Positions 23,111-33,303 of a stretch of 64,000 nucleotides of DNA are shown piece after piece. The DNA is from Bufo bufo. Lineage: Eukaryota; Chordata; Amphibia; Anura; Bufonidae. Location of the stretch: the NCBI RefSeq assembly GCF_905171765.1, contig NC_053391.1, positions 190,474,559 to 190,538,558 on the forward strand, written 5' to 3'. A program made the translations under genes and the position numbers. Under the pieces are notes generated by a model. The model was given only the letters and a program-made list of their open reading frames with translations, ran no database searches and was not told the DNA's origin. Each line of letters opens with the position of its first letter. The stretch's first letter is position 1.

Positions 23111-23489
23111 TTACACTACCTGATCGATACAACATCATACCTGATCGTATACACACACTGGATGTTTTAAAGCACATTATTCCAAACAATTTAGGAATGT
23201 TAGGTGATTTATGCCCTTTATGGATTAAAACCCGACTCTACGTCAACTACGTAATTTTCCATGGGAGTTTTGCCATGGATCCCCCTCCGGCATGCCACAG
23301 TCCAGGTGTTAGTCCCCTTGAAACAACTTTTCCATCACTATTGTGGCCAGAAAGAGTCCCTGTGTGTTTTTTTTTTATTTGCCTGCCTATTCAAGTCTAT
23401 GGTTCGCCCGGTTCGCCCTTTCGAGAACATTTGCGGAAATTCGCGTTCGCCATTTGCGAAAGGAAAATTTTATGTTCGCGACATCTCTA

Positions 23490-26400
23490 ATGAGGGCCTG
23501 AAGGTGAGCAAACCCCATAAAAAATTGTAGTGAGGGCCTACAGCTGAGCAGACCATATGAAACATTGGAGGTGAGGGCCTGAAGGTGAGCAAACCCCATA
23601 AAACATTGTAGTGAGTGCCTACAGCTGAACAGACCGCATGAAACAATGGAGGTGAGAACCTGAAGGTGAGCGAACCCCATAAAATATTGTAGTGAGGGCC
23701 TTATGGTGAGCAAACCCCATAAAACATTGTAGTGAGGGCCTTATGGTGAGCAAACCCCATAAAACATTGTAGTGTGGGCCTACATCTGAGCAGACCGTAT
23801 GAAACATTTGGGATGAGGGCCAACAGGTGAGCGAACCCCATAAAACATTGTATTGAGGGCCTTATGGAGAGCAAACCCAAGAAAACATTGTAGTGAGGGC
23901 CTACAGCTGAGCAGATGATATGAAACATTGTAGTGAGGGCCTACAGCTGAGCAGACTGTATGAAACATTGGAGGTAAGGGCCTACAGGTGAGCGAACCCC
24001 ATAAAACATTGTAGTGAGGGCCTTATGGTGAGCAAAACCCATAAAACATTGTAGTGAGGGCCTACAGCTGAGCAGACCATATGAAACATTGGAGGTGGGG
24101 GCCTGAAGGTGAGCAAACCCCATAAAACATTGTAGTGAGTGCCTACAGCTGAGCACACCGTATGAAACATTGGAGGTGAGGACCTGAAGGTGAGCGAACC
24201 CCATAAAACATTGTAGTGAGGGCCTTATGGTGAGCAAACCCCATAAAACATTGTAGTGAGGGCCTACAGCTGAGCAGACCGTATGAAACATTGGAGATGA
24301 GGGCCTACAGGTGAGCGAACCCAATAAAACATTGTAGTGAGGGCCTACAGCTGAGCAGACTATAAGAAACATTGTAGTGAGGGCCTACAGCTGAGCAGAC
24401 CGTATGAAACATTAAAGGTGAGGGCCTACAGGTGAGCGAACCCCATAAAACCTTGTAGTGAGGGCCTTATGGTGAGCAAACCCCATAAAACATTGTAGTG
24501 AGGGCCTACAGCTGAGCAGACAGTATGAAACATTAGAGGTGAGGGCCTGAAGGTGAGCAAACCCCATAAAACATTCTAGTGAGGGCATACAGCTGAGCAG
24601 ACCGTATGAAAAATTGGATATGAGGGCCTGAAGGTGAGCGAACCCCATAAAACATTTGTAGTGAGGGCCTACAGGTGCACAGACCGTATGAAACATTGGA
24701 GGTGAGGGCCTACAGCTGAGCAGACCGTATGAAACATTGTAGTGAGGGCCTACAGCTGAGCAGACCGTATAAAACATTGGAGGTGAGGGCCTACAGGTAA
24801 GCGAACCCCATAAAACATTGTAGTGAGAACCTTATGGTGAGCAAACTCCATAAAACATTGTAGTGAGGGCCTACAGCTAAGCAGACCGTATAAAACATTG
24901 AAGGTGAGAGCCTACAGGTGATCGAACCCCATAAAACATTGTAGTGAGGGCCTTATGGTGAGCAAACCCCATAAAACATTGTAGTGAGGGCCTACAGCTG
25001 AGCAGACCGTATGAAACATTGGAGGTGAGGGCCTACAGCTGAGCAGACCGTATGAAACAATGTAGTGAGGGCCTACAGCTGAGCAGACCGTATGAAACAT
25101 TGGAGGTGAGGGCCTAGAGGTGAGCGAACCCCATAAAACATTGTAGTGAGGGACTTATGGTGAACAAACCCCATAAAACATTGTAGTGGAGGCCTACAGC
25201 TGAACAGACCTTATGAAACATTGGAGATGAGGGCCTACAGGTGAGCGAACCCCATGAAACATTGTAGTGAGGGCCTTATGGTGAGCAAACTTCATAAAAC
25301 ACTGTAGTGAGGGCCTACAGCTCAACAGACCATATGAAACATTGTAGTGAGGGCATACAGCTCAGCAGACCGTATGAAACATTGTAGTGAGGGCCTACAG
25401 GTGAGCAAACCCCATAAAACATTGTAGTGAGGGCCTTATGGTGATCAAACCCCATAAAACATGGTAGTGAGGTCCTACAGCTGAGCAGACTGTTTGAAAC
25501 ATTGGAGATGAGGGCATTCAGGTGAACGAACCCCATAAAATATTGTAGTGAGGGCCTACAGCTAAGCAGAACATGTGAAACATTTGAGGTGAGGGCCTAA
25601 AGGTGAGCGAACCCCATAAAACATTGTAGTGAGGGCCTTATGGTGAGCAAACCCCAGAAAACATTGTAGTGAGGGCCTACAGCTGAGCAGACCGTATGAA
25701 ACATTCAAGGTGAGGGCCTACAGTTGAGCGAACCCCATAAAACATTGTAGTGAGGGCCTTATGGTGAGCAAACCCCATAAAACATTGTAGTGAGGGCCTA
25801 CAGCTGAGCAGACCGTATGAAACATTGGAGGTGAGAGCCTGAAGGGGAGCAAACCCCATAAAACATTGTAGTGAGGGCCTACAGCTGAGCAGACTGTATG
25901 AAACATTGGAGATGAGGGCCTGAAGGTGAGCGAACCCCATAAAACATTTGTAGTGAGGGCCTACAGGTGAGCAGACCATATGAAACATTGGAGGTGAGAA
26001 CCTACAGCTGAGCAGACCTATGAAACATTGTAGTGAGGGCATACAGCTGTGCAGACCGTATGAAACATTGTAGTTGAGGGCCTACAGGTGAGCAAACCCC
26101 ATAAAACATTGTAGTGAGGGCCTTATGGTGAGCAAACCCCATAAAACATTGTAGTGAGGGCCTACAGCTGAGCAGACCGTATGAAACATTGGAGGTGAGG
26201 GCCTACAGGTGAGCGAACCCCATAAAACATTGTAGAGAGGGCCTACAGCAGAGCAGGTTGTATGAAACATTGGAGGAAACGGCCTACAGGTGAGCGAACC
26301 CTATAAAACATTGTAGTGAGAGCCTACAGCTGAGCAGACCGTATAAAACATTGGAGGTGAGGGCCTAAAGGTGAGCAAACCCCATAAAACATTGTAGTGA

Positions 26401-27936
26401 GGGCCTACAGCTAAGCAGACCGTATGAAACATTGAAGGTGAGAGCCTACAGGTGATCGAACCCCATAAAACATTGTAGTGAGTGCCTTATGGTGAGCAAA
26501 CCCCATAAAACATTGTAGTGAGGGCCAACAGCTGAGCAGACCATATGAAACATTGGAGATGAGGGCTTGAAGGTGAGCAAACCCCATAAAACATTTGTAG
26601 TGAGGGCCTGCAGGTGAGCATACTGTATGAAACATTGGAGGTGAGGGCCTACAGGTGAACGAACCCCATAAAACATTGTAGTGAGGGCCTTATGGTGAGC
26701 AAATCCTATAAAACATTGTAGTGAGGGCCTTATGGTGATCAAACCCCATAAAACATTGTAGTGAGGGCCTACAGCTGAGCAGACCGTATGAAACATTGGA
26801 GGTGAGGGCCTACAGCTGAGCAGACCGTATGAAACAATGTAGTGAGGGCCTACAGCTGAGCAGACCGTATGAAACATTGGAGGTGAGGGCCTAGAGGTGA
26901 GCGAACCCCATAAAACATTGTAGTGAGGGACTTATGGTAAACAAACCCCATAAAACATTGTAGTGAGGGCCTTATGGTGAGCAAACTTCATAAAACACTG
27001 TAGTGAGGGCCTACAGCTCAGCAGACCATATGAAACATTGTAGTGAGGGCATACAGCTCAGCAGACCGTATGAAACATTGTAGTGAGGGCCTAGAGGTGA
27101 GCAAACCCCATAAAACATTGTAGTGAGGGCCTTATGGTGATCAAACCCCATAAAACATGGTAGTGAGGTCCTACAGCTGAGCAGACTGTTTGAAACATTG
27201 GAGGTGAGGGCATACAGGTGAGCGAACTCCATAAAACATTGTAATGAGGGCCTTATGGTGAGCAAACCCTAGAAAACATTGTAGTCAGGGCCTATAGCTA
27301 AGCAGACCGTATGAAACATTCAAGGTGAGGGCCTACAGTTGAGCGAACCCCATAAAACATTGTAGTGAGGGCCTTATGGTGAGCAAACCCCATAAAACAT
27401 TGTAGTGAGGGCCTACAGCTGAGCAGACCGTATGAAACATTGGAGGTGAGAGCCTGAAGGGGAGCAAACCCCATAAAACATTGTAGTGAGGGCCTACAGC
27501 TGAGCAGACTGTATGAAACATTGGAGATGAGGGCCTGAAGGTGAGCGAACCCCATAAAACATTTGTAGTGAGGGCCTACAGGTGAGCAGACCGTATGAAA
27601 CATTGGAGGTGAGAACCTACAGCTGAGCAGACCTATGAAACATTGTAGTGAGGGCATACAGCTGTGCAGACCGTATGAAACATTGTAGTTGAGGGCCTAC
27701 AGGTGAGCAAACCCCATAAAACATTGTAGTGAGGGCCTTATGGTGAGCAAACCCCATAAAACATTGTAGTGAGGGCCTACAGCTGAGCAGACCGTATGAA
27801 ACATTGGAGGTGAGTGCCTACAGCTGAGCAGACCGTATGAAACATTGGAGGTGAGGGCCTACAGGTGAGCGAACCCCATAAAACATTGTAGTGAGGGCCT
27901 TATGGTGAGCAAACCCTATAAAACATTGTAGTGAGG
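23490..27936. repeat. minisatellite array, left block (40/41-bp units)
   Basis: About 108 units. Three main types alternate: GTAGTGAGGGCCTACAGCTG..AGCAGACCGTATGAAACATT, GAGGTGAGGGCCTACAGGTG..AGCGAACCCCATAAAACATT, and GTAGTGAGGGCCTTATGGTG..AGCAAACCCCATAAAACATT. The array starts directly at the right end of hAT copy B and is cut by the Penelope element at 27937. Minus-strand open frames repeating MFHTVCSAVGPHYNV are artefacts of the near-123-bp (3 x 41) periodicity. Confidence 0.95.
25101..27720. repeat. tandem duplication of about 1.6-1.8 kb inside the minisatellite
   Basis: Unit variants recur in the same order at a distance. The rare word ATTCAAGG at 25703 recurs at 27318 (offset 1615), and GGCCTAGAGG at 25111 recurs at 26888 (offset 1777). 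The private variants between them (GAAGGGGAGCAAAC, AGCAGACCTATGAAAC, ACAGCTGTGCAGACC) also recur. The two offsets differ by 162 bp, about four units. Confidence 0.8.
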
Positions 27937-28375
27937 CAAAGTCCCAGACTTTTTCAGTTCCTACCTGGTTCCTTATTGATGTATCCCGTTATGTGGCGTC
28001 TCCTCGAGGCAAGCGGTGCCGGCCGTCTGAGCGTCCTCCGCCGCAAGTCTCAGGCGGGTGACGTCACAGTATCGCGGGATCCGGCAGGTAGGATTCTGAA
28101 CAGCAATGTACGCTGAAAGCTGTGTCTGTATAGGCTTTGCTGGAAGTTTATTCGTGCATGGCCATGCAATCCGTAGGGGGAATCCGGTGTAATAGGTGGG
28201 CGCTTTTCCTTCTCCTTTACCAGACGCGTTTCGGGGCGTCTACACCCCTTCCTCAGTGGTCAAAGCGCCATCAATCATTCTCCACCTTTTATAGTCTCTA
28301 TGGTGATCCACAAAAACAGGAACAGGAATCCGGATCATCTTAGAACAAAAACTGCCATTGCGGTTTTAAGTGCAG
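27937..28375 (-). repeat. Penelope 2 terminal segment, inverted copy
   Basis: This 439-bp segment is the reverse complement of 32526-32964, essentially identical over its length (CAAAGTCCCAGAC.. here, ..GTCTGGGACTTTG there). It contains the reverse complement of the hammerhead-like motif at 28221-28256. Confidence 0.9.
28221..28256 (-). ncRNA. hammerhead-like motif, inverted copy
   Basis: Reverse complement of the motif at 32645-32678, lying in the inverted terminal segment. See that entry for the motif structure. Confidence 0.4.
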
Positions 28376-28714
28376 CTATTTTCCTGATAGGAGTGGAACT
28401 TTCTGCAGGAACTATTTATACGGTGTTTGCTCACATCGGTGACAAGCTGACAAAAAGTGTCCCATAGACGTTTTATCCATCCCATTTACATATGACATTA
28501 TTCTACAAGTGTCACGGAGTGCAGCCACAGAATTTTTCACCCCGACTACAGTGTTGTTAATCAAATTGGTACCATACTATAGTAATTTTAAGTGTATTGT
28601 ATTTTATTGTGAAAATGTTTTAATATTATTGTTACAACCTCACTTGGTTTAAGTAAAAATTATCTCCATATGACACAGATGTTGTGAGTGCTCGCTCCCC
28701 CCTTTTTTTCTATT
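28376..28714 (+). repeat. Penelope 2 direct terminal repeat, 5' copy
   Basis: CTATTTTCCTGATAGGAGTG..CCCTTTTTTTCTATT matches 32968-33305 in the same orientation with only isolated differences. It precedes ORF1, so it is where a promoter would be expected. No TATA box is claimed. Confidence 0.9.
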
Positions 28715-28853
28715 TCAAGTTTTATTACCTTGGGATCGGGCGCCCAATTTTGAGCTAGTAGCACCCATTATAGCTATTAGGTGTGAGCCACCCACATATA
28801 TACAATTACAATTCTTTGGCCCGTATTTGTGGGTGAGCTCCCCGAAATATACT

Positions 28854-29789
28854 ATGGACATCTGGCATCATATGGATAATAAAAGGCTGAAAGCTGAGAA
28901 TTATAAATTTAATGATCCAAATTATGTTGAAACTCCCGAAAATAACTCAATGACTGAGAGTTTCAGAAGTTTAGAAAGTCTGTTACAAAAACAACTACGG
29001 CAACATTGGGAGATACGTTCCCTGAATTATTATATAGAAGAGAACAAAATACCAAAAGGATTATTGATAAATAAGAACCCAGCCCAGGACCTCATTAGTG
29101 ATGAATTTAATAGAGAGTGGAGTGATTTATTGATCAATCAATCAGTTGCCATGATGAAATTGATCATTAAAAGGAGACTAGAGATCCTGGGAGATCTAAA
29201 CATAAAGATTAATAAATTAAGGGAACATATAGAGAAATTCCCCAGAAATGCAGAGTTTAATACATGGCAGGACAGACTGTGTAGGAGTTTGGATAAATTA
29301 GAGGGAGATATAATTAATAAAAAAAGTAAGAAACATATAGAAACTTATAAAGGTAGAGAACATGAAAGACACATAGAAATTGTGGAGGAAGAGGACAATT
29401 TGCACCAGGGATTGCTGGATATGGAATTAGGCAGAGAAGAGAGAACAGATAGGTACAATGTACCTGTCAGCAACAGATATGAAGAATTGGCAGGGCAACA
29501 TTTTTTAGACCTTACCCCGGCACATCACAGAACACGCACAAGATACAGAGACCAAACACCACCACGACACAGGTCACCTTACAATTTGAGACACAAGAAC
29601 ACCAAATATCAACAATCGATAGGGAAGGATCACTACTCAAATCACCAAACACGGAGTCAACACCATCACTACAACAACAACACAAATCACCAACAACACT
29701 GGCACTCAGAAAAAGGAAAACCAGGAGAAGTAAGAGGAAGGGAGTCACGACACCAAAAACACTCACAAACCCAGAGATGGGATCCATAA
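28854..29789 (+). CDS. Penelope 2 ORF1, 311-aa basic C-terminal protein of unknown role
   Basis: The frame is open from 28827, but the first ATG is at 28854 (MDIWHHMDNK), so that start is chosen. The protein has a mixed helical, charge-rich N-terminal two-thirds with likely coiled-coil stretches (MMKLIIKRRLEILGDLNIKI; LDKLEGDIINKKSK), then a low-complexity C-terminal third rich in His, Arg, Gln and Asn (PYNLRHKNTKYQQS; HHHYNNNTNHQQH). It could bind nucleic acid, but no named domain is recognised. Penelope element 1 retains a related tail (KYNLRTPSQKR). The stop (29787-29789) overlaps the ORF2 start by 13 bp, suggesting reinitiation or coupling. A host gene is unlikely given the position between terminal repeats. 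Confidence 0.75.
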   Translation: MDIWHHMDNKRLKAENYKFNDPNYVETPENNSMTESFRSLESLLQKQLRQHWEIRSLNYYIEENKIPKGLLINKNPAQDLISDEFNREWSDLLINQSVAMMKLIIKRRLEILGDLNIKINKLREHIEKFPRNAEFNTWQDRLCRSLDKLEGDIINKKSKKHIETYKGREHERHIEIVEEEDNLHQGLLDMELGREERTDRYNVPVSNRYEELAGQHFLDLTPAHHRTRTRYRDQTPPRHRSPYNLRHKNTKYQQSIGKDHYSNHQTRSQHHHYNNNTNHQQHWHSEKGKPGEVRGRESRHQKHSQTQRWDP

Positions 29790-32065
29790 TTAATTTAAGT
29801 TCAAAAATTCTCACAGATGCACAAATTAATTTACTAAATAAGGGGTTGAAGTTTGCCCCGTCCAATACCACAGATAAATTCTCAACCTTTATAGGGATCC
29901 AAAAATTCATCAGGAACCTCTGTCTTAAAAAATACCATATAAAAAATCCTATAGCTAGGAATCCAACTGGTTGTAAAGGAGTTGATCCCTTCAAACATAC
30001 CTCCCTGAAAAGGAGATCTAAAATGTTCCCACGTAATGAGATAGGTAAGGAGATAGCTACCTTTCAAAAATGTGTTGAGGATGATATAAGGAAGATGAAG
30101 GTCAGACCACCTGTTAAAAATAATCTGACGAAACGGGAGATACAGGCCATCAAGTCACTCCAGAAAGATAATGGGGTTACCGTACGTCCCGCTGATAAAG
30201 GCGGAGCCACGGTAATCCTAGACACTGATCAATATAATAAGGAGTGTCTACGACTATTAGCAGATCAGGCTACATATACAAAACTTAAGAGTGACCCAAT
30301 ACAGGATTTTGTTCAGGGCCTGGAGGATCTATGCAAGAGAGGATTGGAACAGGGAATTCTCCTTAAACAAGAACTGGAGTTTATTTTGGACACGGAGAGA
30401 AGGTTACCGACCTTCTACTGCTTGCCCAAAGTACATAAGAGTTTGACGAACCCTCCGGGACGCCCTATAGTGTCCGGAATAGGATCCGTCACTTCCAACC
30501 TGTCTAGATACATAGATCTCCAGCTCCAACCTGTGGTGAAAAATACTAAAACCTATTTGAAAGATACCACACAGATTATACAGATTTTGGAGGAATTAAC
30601 AATTGAACAGGACTGGATTATGGGAACTCTAGATGTCCAATCCCTGTACACAATTATAGACCATCAACAGGGATTGGAGGCAGTCGAAAAACAACTGATA
30701 AGGGATGGCACATTTGAGGACGCCCAAATAAAATTGATACTGGAAGGCATCCAATATATCCTACAACACAATTATTTCTATTTCGAGGGGGAATATTATT
30801 TGCAGAGATGTGGCACCGCCATGGGGACCAGATTTGCCCCAAGTTACGCCAATTTATTTTTGGCAGAATGGGAATTTACTACCATCGTGCCCAGACTTGG
30901 GGCGGATCTGGTCCTATGGCGGCGTTACATCGATGATGTGATATTTATTTGGGGGAAGGGAAAGACAGAATTAATGAGGTTCTTGGAAGAGATCAACAAC
31001 AATGATCGAAATTTAATTTTCACGTCTAATATTAGGGAAGAAACTGAATTTTTGGATCTCTTAATAAAAAAGACAGGTGATCATTATTCTTGCAGTACAT
31101 ACCAAAAACCAACTGCGAAGAATGGTTTCATCCTTTTTGATAGTTGCCACCTACCCAGGTGGCTACTAAATGTCCCATTAGGCCAATTCCGGAGAATTAA
31201 GAGAAATTGTACTGAATCTGAAAAATTCGAGGAAGAGGCAGTTAGAATGAAATCGCAATTCCTGGATAAGAAATATCCAGTAATGGTTCTGGACGATTCC
31301 TTAAATAGGGTGAGAAAATTGGATAGGAAGTCCTTTTTCAAAGAAAAAACAACAACTGAGACAACTGAGGACCCCAAGAGTGAAATTAAAATAATCCTAC
31401 CCTTTAGTAGTGATTACAAAAAGATAAAAAATATCATATTTAAACATTGGCATCATGTAGCGAGTGATAGAGTGATAGGCCCGTTACTACCAAATATACC
31501 AAAAATAATATATACAAAAGCCCCAAATTTAAAACTTAAAATAGCCCCGTCAGCAAAAGAAAAAGAAAAAGGAACCACAATTACCAATCTAGGATCCTAT
31601 ATGAATCTAAAAGGTTTTTATAAGTGCGGGAGATGTATGGGGTGCAGGATGAGCCTACAAGAAAGAAAAATTACCAGAGTAAACTCAGCACATAACTCCT
31701 TTGTTTGGGAAATTAATAATTGCCTCACTTGTAACTCATCTGGAGTTATCTATTTGATACAGTGTCCATGTAAGCGCCAATACATTGGCAGAACAAAAAG
31801 ATTATTGAAAGTTAGAATAAGTGAACACGTATCAAATATCAAAAAGGGCTATCTGAAACACTCCCTCTCCAAACACTACGATGAAGTACATAACAGGGAT
31901 CCATCGAAATTGTTTTTTGTGGCCCTGGAAAAAATCGATAGACATTGGAGAGGGGGTGATTATATTAGGAGGATGTCCAGAGCCGAATCAAAACATATTT
32001 ATGAATTTGGTTGCCTATTACCAGCAGGCCTGAATTCGGACCTGGAGATCTTCGGTTTTTTATAG
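29777..32065 (+). CDS. Penelope 2 ORF2: reverse transcriptase with GIY-YIG endonuclease, 762 aa
   Basis: The first ATG after an in-frame TAA near 29730. Domains in order: N-terminal region (residues 1-130); RT fingers with VRPADKGGATVIL (about 134-147); LPKVHKSLTNPPGRPIVSGI (about 213-232); LDVQSLYTII (about 282-291); TAMGTRFAPSYANLFLAEWE (about 344-363); catalytic WRRYIDDVIFIWG (about 376-388, the Asp pair of RT); TEFLDLLIKK; then CGRCMGCRM and NCLTC cysteine motifs (about 620-665); GIY-YIG nuclease GVIYLIQCPCKRQYIGRTKR with catalytic Arg in VRISEH (about 668-700) and Glu in RAESKHIYEF near the end. It copies element RNA and nicks target DNA. Length and motif order are normal for the family and no lesion is visible. 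Clade (Neptune, Poseidon or other) is not assigned. Confidence 0.93.
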   Translation: MGSIINLSSKILTDAQINLLNKGLKFAPSNTTDKFSTFIGIQKFIRNLCLKKYHIKNPIARNPTGCKGVDPFKHTSLKRRSKMFPRNEIGKEIATFQKCVEDDIRKMKVRPPVKNNLTKREIQAIKSLQKDNGVTVRPADKGGATVILDTDQYNKECLRLLADQATYTKLKSDPIQDFVQGLEDLCKRGLEQGILLKQELEFILDTERRLPTFYCLPKVHKSLTNPPGRPIVSGIGSVTSNLSRYIDLQLQPVVKNTKTYLKDTTQIIQILEELTIEQDWIMGTLDVQSLYTIIDHQQGLEAVEKQLIRDGTFEDAQIKLILEGIQYILQHNYFYFEGEYYLQRCGTAMGTRFAPSYANLFLAEWEFTTIVPRLGADLVLWRRYIDDVIFIWGKGKTELMRFLEEINNNDRNLIFTSNIREETEFLDLLIKKTGDHYSCSTYQKPTAKNGFILFDSCHLPRWLLNVPLGQFRRIKRNCTESEKFEEEAVRMKSQFLDKKYPVMVLDDSLNRVRKLDRKSFFKEKTTTETTEDPKSEIKIILPFSSDYKKIKNIIFKHWHHVASDRVIGPLLPNIPKIIYTKAPNLKLKIAPSAKEKEKGTTITNLGSYMNLKGFYKCGRCMGCRMSLQERKITRVNSAHNSFVWEINNCLTCNSSGVIYLIQCPCKRQYIGRTKRLLKVRISEHVSNIKKGYLKHSLSKHYDEVHNRDPSKLFFVALEKIDRHWRGGDYIRRMSRAESKHIYEFGCLLPAGLNSDLEIFGFL

Positions 32066-32525
32066 GATGCTGTTCCCCTCTCTGATGGGAGATCCCATGT
32101 TTAGCCTTCCTGGCTCTGGGGCCCCCCGTCCGGGAGGAGACCGGCATCCATGACTTCTGAACCTCACTTTCTACACTTATTTTATTGGCAGAAATTGTCT
32201 TACAAATCCCCCCCTATATATTTTGTATATTCTATATTCCTATGAATTTTATATTTTTGTATTTAATATATTTATGAATCAATGTCTCCAGATATATCAG
32301 CCGATACTTATTAGTGTATAGAGAAAGGGTTAGTATGTATGTAAGTATATTTATGATCTTAACAATTTTTATGTAGATTAAAATATTATAATTTTAATAT
32401 TGTATCTTAAATCACCATTTTCTATTTTAAATACTGAGTCGGGTAGTCAACTAGAATATGTGAGTGGCATTTGCAACAAAAAACGCAATGGTTGCTGAAA
32501 AACCGCACGAATACCGCACCCTTAA

Positions 32526-32964
32526 CTGCACTTAAAACCGCAATGGCAGTTTTTGTTCTAAGATGATCCGGATTCCTGTTCCTGTTTTTGTGGATCACCA
32601 TAGAGACTATAAAAGGTGGAGAATGATTGATGGCGCTTTGACCACTGAGGAAGGGGTGTAGACGCCCCGAAACGCGTCTGGTAAAGGAGAAGGAAAAGCG
32701 CCCACCTATTACACCGGATTCCCCCTACGGATTGCATGGCCATGCACGAATAAACTTCCAGCAAAGCCTATACAGACACAGCTTTCAGCGTACATTGCTG
32801 TTCAGAATCCTACCTGCCGGATCCCGCGATACTGTGACGTCACCCGCCTGAGACTTGCGGCGGAGGACGCTCAGACGGCCGGCACCGCTTGCCTCGAGGA
32901 GACGCCACATAACGGGATACATCAATAAGGAACCAGGTAGGAACTGAAAAAGTCTGGGACTTTG
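32526..32964 (+). repeat. Penelope 2 terminal segment, 3' copy
   Basis: 439 bp, reverse-complement partner of 27937-28375. Followed after three bases by the 3' direct repeat. Confidence 0.9.
32645..32678 (+). ncRNA. hammerhead-like motif in Penelope 2 3' terminal segment
   Basis: CTGAGGAA, a 6-bp stem GGGGTG/CGCCCC with a TAGA loop, then GAAACGCGTCTGG. The CUGANGA and GAAAC elements and a central stem are hallmark pieces of hammerhead ribozymes, which are known in Penelope-like terminal repeats. There is one extra A between CUGAGGA and the stem, and stems I and III are not obvious by eye. Confidence 0.4.
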
Positions 32965-32967
32965 CCT

Positions 32968-33303
32968 CTATTTTCCTGATAGGAGTGTAACTTTCTGCAG
33001 GAACTATTTATACGGTGTTTGCTCACATCGGTGACAAGCTGACAAAAAGTGTCCCATAGACGTTTTATCCATCCCATTTACATATGACATTATTCTACAA
33101 GTGTCACGGAGTGCAGCCACAGAATTTTTCACCCCGACTACAGTGTTGTTAATCAAATTGGTACCATACTATAGTAATTTTAAGTGTATTGTATTTTATT
33201 GTGAAAATGTTTTAATATTATTGTTACAACCTCACTTGGTTTAAGTAAAAATTATCTCCATATGACACAGATGTTGTGAGTGCTCGCTCCCCCCTTTTTT
33301 TCT
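32968..33303 (+). repeat. Penelope 2 direct terminal repeat, 3' copy
   Basis: Same orientation and sequence as 28376-28714, ending at TTTTTTTTCT where the minisatellite resumes. Confidence 0.9.

Larger units (their letters stand above)
9801..23489 (+). mobile_element. BED-type hAT transposon (copy B), split by a Penelope-like element
   Basis: Left end TAGAGATGTCCCGAAC (9801-9816) and right end GTTCGCGACATCTCTA (23474-23489) are inverted repeats with 15 of 16 bases matching. Subterminal regions are full of TTCGCC/GGCGAA words. Between them lie 5' UTR (with a TA microsatellite near 10236), a transposase reading frame (about 10707-13119), a Penelope-like insertion, the transposase C-terminus (21117-21609), 3' UTR, and an extra internal fragment (22360-23100). 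No 8-bp target duplication is found: TACACTAA on the left versus ATGAGGGC on the right, where the minisatellite starts. One side may have been rearranged, or the two ends may belong to different insertions. Confidence 0.7.
27937..33303 (+). mobile_element. Penelope-like retroelement 2, apparently intact, inserted in the minisatellite
   Basis: Layout: inverted segment 27937-28375, direct repeat 28376-28714, ORF1 (28854-29789), ORF2 (29777-32065), inverted-segment partner 32526-32964, direct repeat partner 32968-33303. The string ATTGTAGTGAGG at 27925-27936 and 33304-33315 may be a 12-bp target duplication, but the target is itself repetitive, so this cannot be proved. Repeat copies differ at very few positions (for example GAGTGGAAC versus GAGTGTAAC) and both reading frames are open, so the insertion is young. 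Confidence 0.85.

Noticed and set aside
9793..23497. 8-bp target duplication for hAT copy B
   Set aside because: TACACTAA and ATGAGGGC do not match, so I report the inverted termini but not a target duplication.
23490..27936. Many minus-strand open frames of 60-143 codons repeating FHTVCSAVGPHYNVLWG
   Set aside because: They follow the minisatellite periodicity (three 41-bp units are divisible by three) and have no start context, domain or conservation signal beyond the repeat itself.
28827..28853. Start of Penelope ORF1 at 28827
   Set aside because: That codon is TTG. The first ATG in frame is at 28854, preferred for a eukaryotic mRNA.
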